NCBI GenBank assembly: GCA_015661715.1
Contig: DQVN01000124.1
Coordinates: forward strand, 1 to 25,084
Origin: Sulfurivirga caldicuralii
GTDB lineage: Bacteria > Pseudomonadota > Gammaproteobacteria > Thiomicrospirales > Thiomicrospiraceae
Length of the DNA: 25,084 bases
Direction: 5' to 3'
Made by a program: the position numbers and the translations under genes. Positions 1 to 7,071 of the stretch are shown here, piece by piece. Position 1 is the stretch's first letter; every line of letters begins with the position of its first letter. The notes beneath the pieces are model-generated. The model ran no database searches. It saw only the letters and a program-made list of their open reading frames with translations, and was not told the origin of the DNA.

Positions 1-47
1 ATCCACCCTGATAAAAACGGCTTATTCTGTATAAACGGTGTTGCGGC

Positions 48-53
48 TATAAT
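48..53 (+). promoter_or_regulatory. possible -10 element for rsxA
   Basis: A perfect TATAAT lies 7 nt before the rsxA start codon at 61. No convincing -35 box is seen about 17 nt upstream (the bases there read ttctgt). If this box is used, transcription would start at or next to the ATG, giving a nearly leaderless mRNA. The first 60 bases hold nothing else I recognise, and the real promoter may lie before the window. Confidence 0.3.
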
Positions 54-60
54 GCGCAGC

Positions 61-639
61 ATGAGTGAATATATCCTGATCCTCGTCAGCACCATCTTGG
101 TGAACAATTTTGTTTTGGTCAAATTTCTCGGCCTCTGCCCTTTTATGGGGGTATCCAAAAAGACCGATGCCGCCTTGGGCATGGGCCTGGCCACCACCTT
201 TGTGCTCACCCTCAGTGCCGTACTGAGTTATCTGATCCACCAGTATCTGCTGATTCCCTTCGAGCTTGAGTATCTCAAAACCATTGCTTTCATTATCGCC
301 ATCGCATCTGTTGTGGGCTTTACCGAAATGGTGATTCACAAAACCAGTCCAGCCCTGTATCAGGTGCTGGGCATCTATCTGCCGCTGATCACCACCAACT
401 GTGCCGTCTTGGGCGTGGCGCTGCTCAATGTGGGGGAACAAAACAACTTTATTGAGTCGGCCTTCTATGGTTTGGGGGCCTCACTGGGTTTCACGCTGGT
501 GCTGGTGGCCTTTGCCGCCATGCGCGAACGCATCGCCGTGGCTGATGTACCCCGTCCTTTCCAAGGCGCGCCCATTGCACTGATCACCGCAGGGCTCATG
601 TCATTGGCCTTTATGGGTTTTAACGGACTGGTGCAATGA
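61..639 (+). CDS. rsxA: Rnf/Rsx electron transport complex subunit A
   Basis: This is an integral membrane subunit of the Rnf/Rsx complex, which moves electrons between ferredoxin and NAD and is coupled to ion transport; in E. coli it helps keep SoxR reduced. The 192-residue product is very close to the family's usual 193. It is hydrophobic throughout with about six membrane segments. It opens with the family signature [20 protein letters not shown] followed by [12 protein letters not shown], and has a second conserved cysteine in [10 protein letters not shown] near residue 117. I chose the ATG at 61 rather than the in-frame ATG at 52 because family members begin at M-(S/T)-E-Y. No Shine-Dalgarno is visible before either. 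The stop overlaps the rsxB start as ATGA. Identification rests on recognised sequence and operon order. Confidence 0.95.
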   Translation: MSEYILILVSTILVNNFVLVKFLGLCPFMGVSKKTDAALGMGLATTFVLTLSAVLSYLIHQYLLIPFELEYLKTIAFIIAIASVVGFTEMVIHKTSPALYQVLGIYLPLITTNCAVLGVALLNVGEQNNFIESAFYGLGASLGFTLVLVAFAAMRERIAVADVPRPFQGAPIALITAGLMSLAFMGFNGLVQ

Positions 640-1208
640 TCTCTGCCGTTGTCATCTTCATTGCCCTTGCCGCATTGTTTGGCCTGTTGCTCGGGTATGC
701 CGCCGTACGTTTCCGGGTAGAGGCGCCGCCCGTTGTGGAAGAGATCGACAAGGTGCTGCCGCAGATTCAATGTGGCCAGTGTGGCTATCCTGGGTGCAAA
801 CCCTATGCCGAAGCGGTTGCCCATGGCGAGGCCATCAATAAATGCACACCCGGTGGTGAAGCGGTGATGCTCAAAATCGCTGAAATTCTCGGTGTAGAGC
901 CTCAGCCCATGGCAGAAGGCGAAGAAGCCGAAAAATCTCGCATGGTCGCCTTCATCCATGAACAGGACTGTATCGGCTGCATGCACTGCATCAAGGCCTG
1001 TCCCGTGGATGCCATTGTGGGCACCACCAAGGCAGTCCATACGGTCATCGCTCAAGAGTGTACCGGTTGCGAGCTATGCGTGCCCGTCTGCCCCACCGAC
1101 TGTATCGAAATGCAGCCGCTCCCGGAAACCCCTCGCAACTGGATCTGGCCTGACCCGGAAAAAGTGATACCCACCGTTATTCCCAAGCTGGAGTCGCCCC
1201 ATCCATGA
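636..1208 (+). CDS. rsxB: Rnf/Rsx electron transport complex subunit B (iron-sulfur protein)
   Basis: RsxB is the iron-sulfur subunit that relays electrons within the Rnf/Rsx complex at the cytoplasmic membrane. The 190-residue protein has an N-terminal membrane anchor (about residues 3-22). A four-cysteine cluster domain follows (C46, C49, C54 and C70 in [10 protein letters not shown] and NKC). Two 4Fe-4S ferredoxin motifs come next, [12 protein letters not shown] (C112, C115, C118, C122) and [12 protein letters not shown] (C142, C145, C148, C152). All expected cysteines are present. The start overlaps the rsxA stop (ATGA) and the stop overlaps the rsxC start the same way, which implies translational coupling. 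The length matches E. coli RsxB (about 192). Confidence 0.96.
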   Translation: MISAVVIFIALAALFGLLLGYAAVRFRVEAPPVVEEIDKVLPQIQCGQCGYPGCKPYAEAVAHGEAINKCTPGGEAVMLKIAEILGVEPQPMAEGEEAEKSRMVAFIHEQDCIGCMHCIKACPVDAIVGTTKAVHTVIAQECTGCELCVPVCPTDCIEMQPLPETPRNWIWPDPEKVIPTVIPKLESPHP

Positions 1209-3295
1209 GAACCGTGCTGCGTGCCTTCAGCCGCCTCTATCCCATGGCAAAGCGTTGGCTCAAGCGCTTTCCCGGCGGCGTTTACCCCAGCTACCGCAAG
1301 GAACTCTCCCTGCGCCATCCATGCCATGACCCAATCATCCCGGATGAGCTGGTTCTGCCCCTACAGCAACATGTGGGCGCGCCCGCTGTCCCACTGGTGA
1401 CGGTAGGTGAGCGTGTACGCAAGTTCCAACGGTTAGCCAAACCGGCGCCAGGACTCTCCGCCCCCGTTCATGCGCCCACCTCCGGCCTGATCAAAGCCAT
1501 AGAAAAGCGCCCCTTGCCCCACCCCTCCGGCCTGCCCGACTGGTGTATCGTGATAGAGCCGGACCACGAGGACGAAGCGGGCGAGATGCCCATAGAGATT
1601 GAAACCCCCACCTGCCCCACCTCGCTGAAGCAGATGATCCTCCAGGCCGGCATCGTTGGGATGGGCGGTGCCGGTTTTCCTAGCTGGCGTAAATTGCCGC
1701 AAAAAAAAGGACAGGTGCATACCCTGCTACTCAATGGTGCAGAATGCGAGCCCTACATCACCTGTGATGATATGCTCATGCAGACCCGAGCTGAAGAGAT
1801 TATCCGGGGCGCCTGCACCATTGCCGCCTGTATCGGTGCTGAGAAAATTATCGTGGGCATAGAAGACAATAAGCCCCGCGCCTTGGCGGCCATGCAACAA
1901 GCCGCGGAAGGTCGCGGCGTTGAAATTCAATCCGTCCCCACCGTCTATCCCATGGGGGGGCAAAAACAGCTGACCGAACAACTCACCGGGATAGAAATCC
2001 CTGCCGGCGCCCATGCGGTGGATGTGGGGCTGCTCATGTTCAATGTGGCGACCGTCGCCGCCATACACCATGCGTCTGAATACCATCAGCCGCTTATCAG
2101 CCGAATGGTTACGGTCACCGGCGAAGGGTTGAACGACCCCATGAATATCGAGGCGCTATTGGGCACGCCTTTTGCCACCCTGGCAGCGCTGGCCGATCCT
2201 AAAACCGAACTGAACTACCCGCTGATCATGGGCGGCCCCATGATGGGCTTTGAAGTGCCTGACCCTACCGTGCCCGTGATCAAAACCACCAACTGCATTC
2301 TGGCCAATCCCCCTCAACCGGTGGAGCCGGCCATGCCGTGCATCCGTTGTGGCGAGTGTATGGAAGCCTGTCCTGTCAATTTGCTGCCCCAGCAAATGTA
2401 TTGGCATGCCCATGCCCATGAGTGGGACAAGGTGGAAAAACTCAACCTGTTCGACTGCATTGAATGCGGCTGCTGCAGTTTCGTCTGCCCCAGCCATATC
2501 CCCCTGGTGCAGTACTACCGCCATGCCAAAGGGGAAATCCGCAAGCTGCGTGAAGAGCAGGCCTTTCAGGAGCATGCGCGACGCCGCCACGAAGCTCACC
2601 TGGCGCGGTTGGAACGGGAAAAACAAGAGAAAGAAGCCCGATTGCAAGCCAAAAAAGCCGCGGTCAAAAAACAGGCTGCGCAACAGACACCCGCGTCCTC
2701 CGCCACCCCCAGCGCTCGCCAGCGCGCCATAGAAGCGGCCAAAAAACGCGCCCAACAAGAGGCAGGCGGCGCATCCACCTCCTCTGCTGCCGACAAACGC
2801 AAGGCGGCCATGGAAGCAGCGCGCAAACGTGCCGCTGCCGCCCGCGGCTCACAGGACAAGTCGACAGACACAACCGCAGAGGCCAAAGCCCAACGCAAAC
2901 AGGCCGCTCAGGCAGCTGCCAAGGCCAAAGCCGCCGCCCTTAAGGCCCAAAAAACGGCACAACAAAGCCAGCAGACCGGTGCTACGGAACAACAATCCCC
3001 CCGCAAAGCAGCCATGGAAGCGGCCAAACGCCGTGCTCAAGCCCTAAAAGCCAAAAAACAGGCTCAAACAGGGGAAAATTCCGAAAAAACCGCCCCTAAC
3101 ACAGATCAAGAAACGGCAGAAAAAACCGGCCCGCAAAAAAATGGGGGGACCCCTATGGCCACGACGCCTGAGGCGGCCGATTCAGCGCAATCAAGCCCCC
3201 CTTCAGCAGAAGCCCGACGCAAAGCGGCCATGGCAGCGGCGCGTAAGCGGGCCGCCGCCTTACGCGCTAAAAAACAGCAGGAGAGTGAATCATGA
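1205..3295 (+). CDS. rsxC: Rnf/Rsx electron transport complex subunit C
   Basis: RsxC is the peripheral subunit that carries the NADH/FMN-binding Rossmann-like domain and two ferredoxin clusters. In the 696-residue product the glycine-rich segment [15 protein letters not shown] (149-163) and [16 protein letters not shown] (174-189) are the family nucleotide-binding motifs. The cluster cysteines are C379, C382, C385, C389 and C418, C421, C424, C428. After about residue 445 the protein becomes a charged Ala/Lys/Arg/Gln-rich tail of roughly 250 residues with KAAMEAA(R/K)-type repeats, as in other RsxC proteins. The tail is low complexity and explains the long open frames on other strands there. 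The start is in the ATGA overlap with rsxB, and the stop overlaps rsxD. Confidence 0.95.
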   Translation: MRTVLRAFSRLYPMAKRWLKRFPGGVYPSYRKELSLRHPCHDPIIPDELVLPLQQHVGAPAVPLVTVGERVRKFQRLAKPAPGLSAPVHAPTSGLIKAIEKRPLPHPSGLPDWCIVIEPDHEDEAGEMPIEIETPTCPTSLKQMILQAGIVGMGGAGFPSWRKLPQKKGQVHTLLLNGAECEPYITCDDMLMQTRAEEIIRGACTIAACIGAEKIIVGIEDNKPRALAAMQQAAEGRGVEIQSVPTVYPMGGQKQLTEQLTGIEIPAGAHAVDVGLLMFNVATVAAIHHASEYHQPLISRMVTVTGEGLNDPMNIEALLGTPFATLAALADPKTELNYPLIMGGPMMGFEVPDPTVPVIKTTNCILANPPQPVEPAMPCIRCGECMEACPVNLLPQQMYWHAHAHEWDKVEKLNLFDCIECGCCSFVCPSHIPLVQYYRHAKGEIRKLREEQAFQEHARRRHEAHLARLEREKQEKEARLQAKKAAVKKQAAQQTPASSATPSARQRAIEAAKKRAQQEAGGASTSSAADKRKAAMEAARKRAAAARGSQDKSTDTTAEAKAQRKQAAQAAAKAKAAALKAQKTAQQSQQTGATEQQSPRKAAMEAAKRRAQALKAKKQAQTGENSEKTAPNTDQETAEKTGPQKNGGTPMATTPEAADSAQSSPPSAEARRKAAMAAARKRAAALRAKKQQESES
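2717..3277 (+). repeat. Ala/Lys/Arg-rich repeat region in the RsxC tail
   Basis: Codons about 505-691 of rsxC hold at least five diverged copies of a short unit. They are [11 protein letters not shown] (506-516), [13 protein letters not shown] (531-543), [14 protein letters not shown] (563-576), [13 protein letters not shown] (599-611) and [13 protein letters not shown] (671-683). Each is separated by Gln/Ser/Thr/Pro-rich spacer. The periodic Lys/Arg and Ala suggest short amphipathic helices. Such repeats are typical of gammaproteobacterial RsxC, and copy number varies between species. The function of the tail is not established as far as I know. Confidence 0.75.
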
Positions 3296-4329
3296 ACCCA
3301 TGGCCACCCCACAGTGCGCCTTTCATGCATACGAACACCTCCGTCACTCAGGTGATGCTACGGGTGCAGATCGCCTCAATTCTGCCTTTGGTAGTACATA
3401 TCTATTTCTTTGGCTGGGGCATTGCAGTGCAGTGGATACTGGCCATGCTAACCGGGCTGGTGGTGGAATATGCCATGCTGCACCTGCGCGGGCGTCCGGT
3501 CAAGCCTTTTCTGCTGGATGGCAGTGCCGTTATCACCGTCACCGGGCTGACCTTCTGTATCCCGCCGGAAAGCCCCTGGTGGCTGATCGTCCTCGGCGTC
3601 AGCTTTGCACTCATCTTCGGCAAACACCTCTACGGGGGGCTGGGCTTCAACCCTTTCAACCCTGCCATGTTGGGCTATGCCTTTTTGCTGGTGAGCTTCC
3701 CGGCCGAAATGACCCAGTGGACCCTGCCGTCTGCGGTCAGCGGCCATACCCTCTCCATGACTGAGTCCTTAATCAAGATCTTCACCGGTCACCTGCCGGC
3801 GAGCATTATGGATCAAGTCACTGGCGCCACCCCTCTCGATCATGTCAAAACCGGTCTGACCCAGGGCATCGGTGTGCCGGAAACGCTGAACAATGCCCAG
3901 ACCATCTGGCATGGTGTGGCGGGACATGGATGGATTCAGGTCAATCTGGCCTTTATGCTCGGTGGGCTGTATCTTTTATGGACGCGTACAATCCGCTGGC
4001 AATATCCGGTGGGTTTTCTGGGCGCGCTGGGCCTGATGGCGGCCATTTTCCACGCCATTGATCCCAATCAGTATCCGCCCGTCCTGTTCCACCTGCTCTC
4101 CGGAGGCACCATGTTGGCCGCCTTCTTTATCATTACCGATCCCGTCACGGCATCAACCACCCCGCTGGGCCGGTTGATCTATGCCGCTGGCATCGGTGTG
4201 TTGGTCTATATTATCCGGACCTGGGGCGGCTATCCGGATGGGATCGCTTTTGCGGTGCTGTTGATGAATATCTTTGTGCCGCTGATCGATCAATACACCC
4301 AACCACGGGTCAAAGGGCATCCACGATGA
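3292..4329 (+). CDS. rsxD: Rnf/Rsx electron transport complex subunit D
   Basis: RsxD is a polytopic membrane subunit with a covalently bound FMN, related to NqrB of the sodium-pumping NADH:quinone reductase. The 345-residue protein has about nine to ten hydrophobic segments. It carries the flavinylation motif D174-x-x-T177-G-A-T180, where T180 is the expected FMN attachment residue. The block LIFGKHLYGGLGFNPFNPAM (108-127) and the C-terminal GGYPDGIAFAVLLMN are family hallmarks. A good ribosome-binding site (aggagag) precedes the ATG, which overlaps the rsxC stop. The stop overlaps rsxG as ATGA. A flavin transferase (ApbE) would be needed for maturation but is not encoded in this window. Confidence 0.95.
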   Translation: MNPWPPHSAPFMHTNTSVTQVMLRVQIASILPLVVHIYFFGWGIAVQWILAMLTGLVVEYAMLHLRGRPVKPFLLDGSAVITVTGLTFCIPPESPWWLIVLGVSFALIFGKHLYGGLGFNPFNPAMLGYAFLLVSFPAEMTQWTLPSAVSGHTLSMTESLIKIFTGHLPASIMDQVTGATPLDHVKTGLTQGIGVPETLNNAQTIWHGVAGHGWIQVNLAFMLGGLYLLWTRTIRWQYPVGFLGALGLMAAIFHAIDPNQYPPVLFHLLSGGTMLAAFFIITDPVTASTTPLGRLIYAAGIGVLVYIIRTWGGYPDGIAFAVLLMNIFVPLIDQYTQPRVKGHPR

Positions 4330-4946
4330 ACGCTGAACTGCGCACACACCTGATCAAGGCAAGCAGCCGCATGGCCGTATTCATCGGTATCGCCATCCTC
4401 TTACTGGTCAGCGTCCGCACCTGGGTTGAACCTAAGATCGAAGCGGCGCAGCAGGCTGCACTGCAAGCCAGCCTGAATGCACTGCTACCGCCAGAGGCCT
4501 ATGACAATGATCTGCTCCATGACACCAAAGCATTCCTTGCCCCAGAATTTCTCGGCAGCAACAAACCGGTCACCGTGTATCGGGCCCGCAAACAAGGCAA
4601 GCCGGTGGCGGTACTGTTTGAAACCATCGCACCCGATGGATACAGTGGCGATATTCGCCTCCTGGTAGGGATCCGCGCCGATGGCCAGCTTTTAGGTGTG
4701 CGGGTGCTGGCGCACCGAGAGACCCCCGGCTTAGGTGATAAAATTGAAAAGGCCAAATCCGATTGGATCGACAACTTCACCGGCATGCGCCTCACCTCGG
4801 ACAACGCTGATCAGTGGGCAGTAAAAAAAGATGGGGGCATTTTTGACCAATTCACTGGCGCGACCATTACCCCGCGGGCGGTGGTCAAAGCGGTAAAAAA
4901 AGCCCTCGAGTTTTTTCATGCCAACAGGGAGCAACTTTGGCAATGA
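4326..4946 (+). CDS. rsxG: Rnf/Rsx electron transport complex subunit G
   Basis: RsxG is a single-span membrane protein with a periplasmic FMN-binding domain, part of the electron path of the Rnf/Rsx complex. In the 206-residue product an N-terminal anchor (about 16-31) is followed by the FMN-binding domain. The domain contains HRETPGLGDKIE (130-141) and the flavinylation motif D174-Q-F-T177-G-A-T180, with T180 as the predicted covalent FMN site. The length matches E. coli RsxG (206). The start is in an ATGA overlap with rsxD. The stop (4944-4946) overlaps the ATG of rsxE. Confidence 0.95.
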   Translation: MNAELRTHLIKASSRMAVFIGIAILLLVSVRTWVEPKIEAAQQAALQASLNALLPPEAYDNDLLHDTKAFLAPEFLGSNKPVTVYRARKQGKPVAVLFETIAPDGYSGDIRLLVGIRADGQLLGVRVLAHRETPGLGDKIEKAKSDWIDNFTGMRLTSDNADQWAVKKDGGIFDQFTGATITPRAVVKAVKKALEFFHANREQLWQ

Positions 4947-5635
4947 CATTAGATCGTGTTCGAGAAATTGTCTATGAGGGCCTGTGGCATAACAACCAGG
5001 CACTGGTGGCGTTGTTGGGCCTGTGTCCCCTGCTGGCGGTGACCAACAATGCCATTAATGGACTGGGATTGGGACTCGCCACATTGGCGGTACTGCTGGT
5101 CTCCAATGTCCTGGTGTCCTTGATTCGTGACTTCGTCCCTCGCGAGGTGCGCATTCCCATTTTTATCGGGGTGATCGCCACAGCCGTGACCATTATCGAA
5201 ATGCTCATGGCTGCTTATCTGCACGAACTGCATCTGCTTTTGGGTATTTTTATCCCTCTGATTGTAACCAACTGCGTTATTCTGGGGCGTGCCGAAGCCT
5301 TTGCCTCCAAAAACCCTGTTTGGGCGGCCGCGCTGGATGGACTGGCCATGGGATTGGGCTTTTTAATTATCCTGGTAATACTGGGCGGGATGCGCGAGCT
5401 GCTGGCCCAAGGTACCCTGTTTGATCAGGCCTGGCTCATGTTTGGGGAAACAGCGCGGGACTGGACCCTGTATTTGATTCACCTGGATGAAGGGCTCCTT
5501 TTGGCTGCCCTGCCCCCGGGTGCCTTCCTCGGCCTGGGCCTGCTGGTGGCATTGAAAAACTGGATTGAGCTCAAGAAACAATCTAAACATCAACCCCTTC
5601 CGCTGACCCCAAACCATGAACCAGAAAAAGCGTGA
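4943..5635 (+). CDS. rsxE: Rnf/Rsx electron transport complex subunit E
   Basis: RsxE is the membrane subunit paralogous to RsxA; the two sit in inverted orientation in the complex. The 230-residue product has about six membrane segments. Conserved blocks are LLGLCPLLAVT, LGIFIPLIVTNCVILGRAEA, GGMRELLAQGTLF and LLAALPPGAFLGLGL; the cysteines in LGLCP and VTNC mirror those of RsxA. I chose the ATG at 4943, which forms an ATGA overlap with rsxG. An in-frame TTG at 4937 is closer to the aggga at 4926-4930 and would add two residues, so it cannot be ruled out. The last 20 bases overlap the start of nth. Confidence 0.94.
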   Translation: MTLDRVREIVYEGLWHNNQALVALLGLCPLLAVTNNAINGLGLGLATLAVLLVSNVLVSLIRDFVPREVRIPIFIGVIATAVTIIEMLMAAYLHELHLLLGIFIPLIVTNCVILGRAEAFASKNPVWAAALDGLAMGLGFLIILVILGGMRELLAQGTLFDQAWLMFGETARDWTLYLIHLDEGLLLAALPPGAFLGLGLLVALKNWIELKKQSKHQPLPLTPNHEPEKA

Positions 5636-6257
5636 GCAGATTTTCGACCACCTGGCGGCGTGCATCCCCGAGCCGACCACAGAGCTCAATTACACCAGCC
5701 CGTTTGAGCTGCTCATTGCGGTCATCCTCTCTGCTCAGGCCACCGACAAAGGGGTCAACAAGGCGACGGAAAAGCTATTCAAAGTGGCCGACACCCCTGA
5801 AAAAATGCTGGCGCTGGGAGAAGAGGGACTCAAGTCCTACATCAAAACCATAGGGCTGTATAACAGCAAGGCGAAAAACATTATCGAAACATGCAGCATC
5901 CTGGTTGAAAAACATGATGGGCAGGTTCCGCGCACCCGCGAAGACTTAGAAGCCCTGCCGGGCGTAGGACGCAAAACAGCCAATGTCATACTCAACACCG
6001 CCTTTGGCGAACCGGTCATTGCCGTCGACACCCATATTTTTCGCGTTGCCAACCGCACACGCCTGGCACCGGGCAAGACGGTGCGCCAAGTGGAAGAGAA
6101 GTTGATGAAAGTCACGCCAAAACGCCACTTGAAGGATGCCCACCACCTGTTGATTCTCCATGGCCGCTACACCTGTACGGCGCGCAAACCTAAATGTGGC
6201 CAATGCTGTATCTTTGACCTGTGCGAATGGCCGGAAAAATTGGACTATGTGGAATGA
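5616..6257 (+). CDS. nth: endonuclease III (DNA glycosylase/AP lyase)
   Basis: Nth removes oxidised pyrimidines from DNA and cleaves the abasic site by beta-elimination (base excision repair). The 213-residue product is close to E. coli Nth (211) and the key residues fall at the same numbers. They are the helix-hairpin-helix LPGVGRKTA with catalytic Lys120, Asp138 in VDTH, and the 4Fe-4S ligands C187-x6-C194-x2-C197-x5-C203. The ATG overlaps the 3' end of rsxE by 20 bases and has no clear ribosome-binding site, so translation is probably coupled. Linkage of nth to rsxABCDGE is also found in E. coli. The stop overlaps the next gene as ATGA. Confidence 0.97.
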   Translation: MNQKKREQIFDHLAACIPEPTTELNYTSPFELLIAVILSAQATDKGVNKATEKLFKVADTPEKMLALGEEGLKSYIKTIGLYNSKAKNIIETCSILVEKHDGQVPRTREDLEALPGVGRKTANVILNTAFGEPVIAVDTHIFRVANRTRLAPGKTVRQVEEKLMKVTPKRHLKDAHHLLILHGRYTCTARKPKCGQCCIFDLCEWPEKLDYVE

Positions 6258-6688
6258 GCTTCTTTACCCAAGACCGTGACAAACTACGCCAGGCCTGGGC
6301 GGATATCTGGCGCAAAACCCAGTCCGGTGAACCGCTGGATCCCCTGTCGCAACAGGTGGCAGAAGTAATCCGCGAGCATCCGCAATACCATGCCATCCTG
6401 GAGCAAGGTCGGTTGGGCGGTGAATATCTGCCGGAGATGGGACAGACCAATCCCTTCCTGCATATGGGCATGCATCTGGCCCTGCGGGAACAGATCAGTA
6501 CCGATCGGCCAGCCGGCATTGCCCATATCCACCGCCAGCTCACCTTACGCCATGGCAGCGCCCATGAAGCGGAACATATGATGATGGCCTGCTTAGCCGA
6601 AGCCTTATGGCAGGCGCAGCGCCACCAACAACCACCCGATGAGCAAGCCTATTTACGCTGTCTGCAAAAACAGCTAAAGGCGCAATAA
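6254..6688 (+). CDS. DUF1841 family protein of unknown function
   Basis: The product resembles the DUF1841 family of small proteobacterial cytoplasmic proteins, whose function I do not know. It is 144 residues, with no signal peptide or membrane segment. The recognisable block is GQTNPFLHMGMHLALREQ, followed by DRPAGIAHIHRQL and HEAEHMMMACLAEALWQAQR. The repeated His and Glu in these helices (HMGMH, HEAEH) could be structural or could bind metal, which is an inference only. I chose the ATG at 6254, which overlaps the nth stop as ATGA; an in-frame ATG at 6221 would add 11 residues inside nth and lacks family similarity. It is the last gene of the rsx-nth chain. Confidence 0.8.
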   Translation: MSFFTQDRDKLRQAWADIWRKTQSGEPLDPLSQQVAEVIREHPQYHAILEQGRLGGEYLPEMGQTNPFLHMGMHLALREQISTDRPAGIAHIHRQLTLRHGSAHEAEHMMMACLAEALWQAQRHQQPPDEQAYLRCLQKQLKAQ

Positions 6689-6766
6689 CCCATGCCTTCA
6701 ATCAATAGCTGTGGGTGAGAGAGCATACGGGAATAAAACGCGATACCCATTCATCCCATGGGCTGA
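6689..6766 (+). other. short gap between the rsx-nth chain and the btuB promoter
   Basis: No open frame or T-rich terminator is visible here, so where the upstream transcript ends is unclear. The stretch contains an imperfect stem, CCCAT (6746-6750) with ATGGG (6758-6762), just upstream of the btuB -35 box. It could be an operator-like palindrome or chance. Confidence 0.4.
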
Positions 6767-6794
6767 TTGACACATTCAGCGCAGCATTTACAAT
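6767..6794 (+). promoter_or_regulatory. sigma-70 promoter of btuB
   Basis: A perfect -35 box TTGACA (6767-6772) and a -10 box TACAAT (6789-6794, five of six matches) are separated by 16 nt. Transcription would begin near 6801-6803, just before the first helix of the cobalamin riboswitch at 6805. That placement strongly supports the call. Confidence 0.8.
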
Positions 6795-6804
6795 ACGCTC
6801 CTTT

Positions 6805-6955
6805 GCATCAGGTGCCCTTAGGGATAATCGGGAAGACCGGTGAGAATCCGGCGCTGCCCCCGCAACGGTAAGGGAGAAGACGCCTCAGCGCGCCACTGGC
6901 TGTCGCCGGGAAGGCGAGGTGAAATGGCTCCCAAGCCCGGAGACCGGCCTGATGC
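6805..6955 (+). promoter_or_regulatory. cobalamin (vitamin B12) riboswitch aptamer
   Basis: The closing helix P1 is a perfect 8-bp pairing of GCATCAGG (6805-6812) with CCTGATGC (6948-6955). Inside it the conserved aptamer core appears in order: GGGAAGACCGGTGAGAATCC (6830-6849), then CGCTGCCCCCGCAACGGTAA, then GCCACTGGC and CGGGAAGGC, then the B12 box AGCCCGGAGACCGGCC (about 6934-6949). In the known mechanism, adenosylcobalamin binding switches off the downstream B12 uptake gene. Here that gene is btuB, which fits. Confidence 0.96.
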
Positions 6956-7035
6956 GCGAACACCACATTGCGGCGGGCAATGGTGGTTGGCAGATGCGAA
7001 TACCCATTCGCCCACATGGGGCCAGCCTACTGTTG
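6956..7035 (+). other. linker between aptamer and btuB sequestering hairpin
   Basis: No gene is supported here. Three small stems can be drawn: ATTGC (6967-6971) with GCAAT (6977-6981), extended by CCAC/GTGG across a bulge; GCGAAT (6996-7001) with ATTCGC (7006-7011); and CCCAT (7003-7007) with ATGGG (7016-7020). The last two share bases 7006-7007 and exclude each other, so they could be alternative states of the expression platform. That is inference. Confidence 0.4.
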
Positions 7036-7060
7036 CCTTTGTTGTTGTCAACAACAAAGG
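7036..7060 (+). promoter_or_regulatory. riboswitch expression platform: hairpin covering the btuB ribosome-binding site
   Basis: The left arm (7036-7047) and right arm (7049-7060) are perfect 12-base complements around a single T, so a very stable stem of about 11 bp with a 3-nt loop can form. The right arm ends in CAAAGG, and the Shine-Dalgarno AAAGGAG (7057-7063, last base T) of btuB begins inside it. Only a few T's follow, so it looks like a translational block and not a terminator. Confidence 0.75.
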
Positions 7061-7071
7061 AGTTTACAAAC

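Noticed and set aside
465..1055. 196-codon - strand frame opposite rsxA and rsxB
   Set aside because: It is antisense shadow of conserved membrane and iron-sulfur genes.
2156..2758. 200-codon open frame on the - strand over rsxC, and other long frames to 3330
   Set aside because: They are shadows of rsxC; the Ala/Lys/Arg-rich repeats keep other frames open. None resembles a known protein.
6919..7071. Upstream extension of the btuB frame to an ATG at 6919
   Set aside because: It would translate the end of the aptamer; the signal peptide, TonB box and ribosome-binding site all fit the ATG at 7072.
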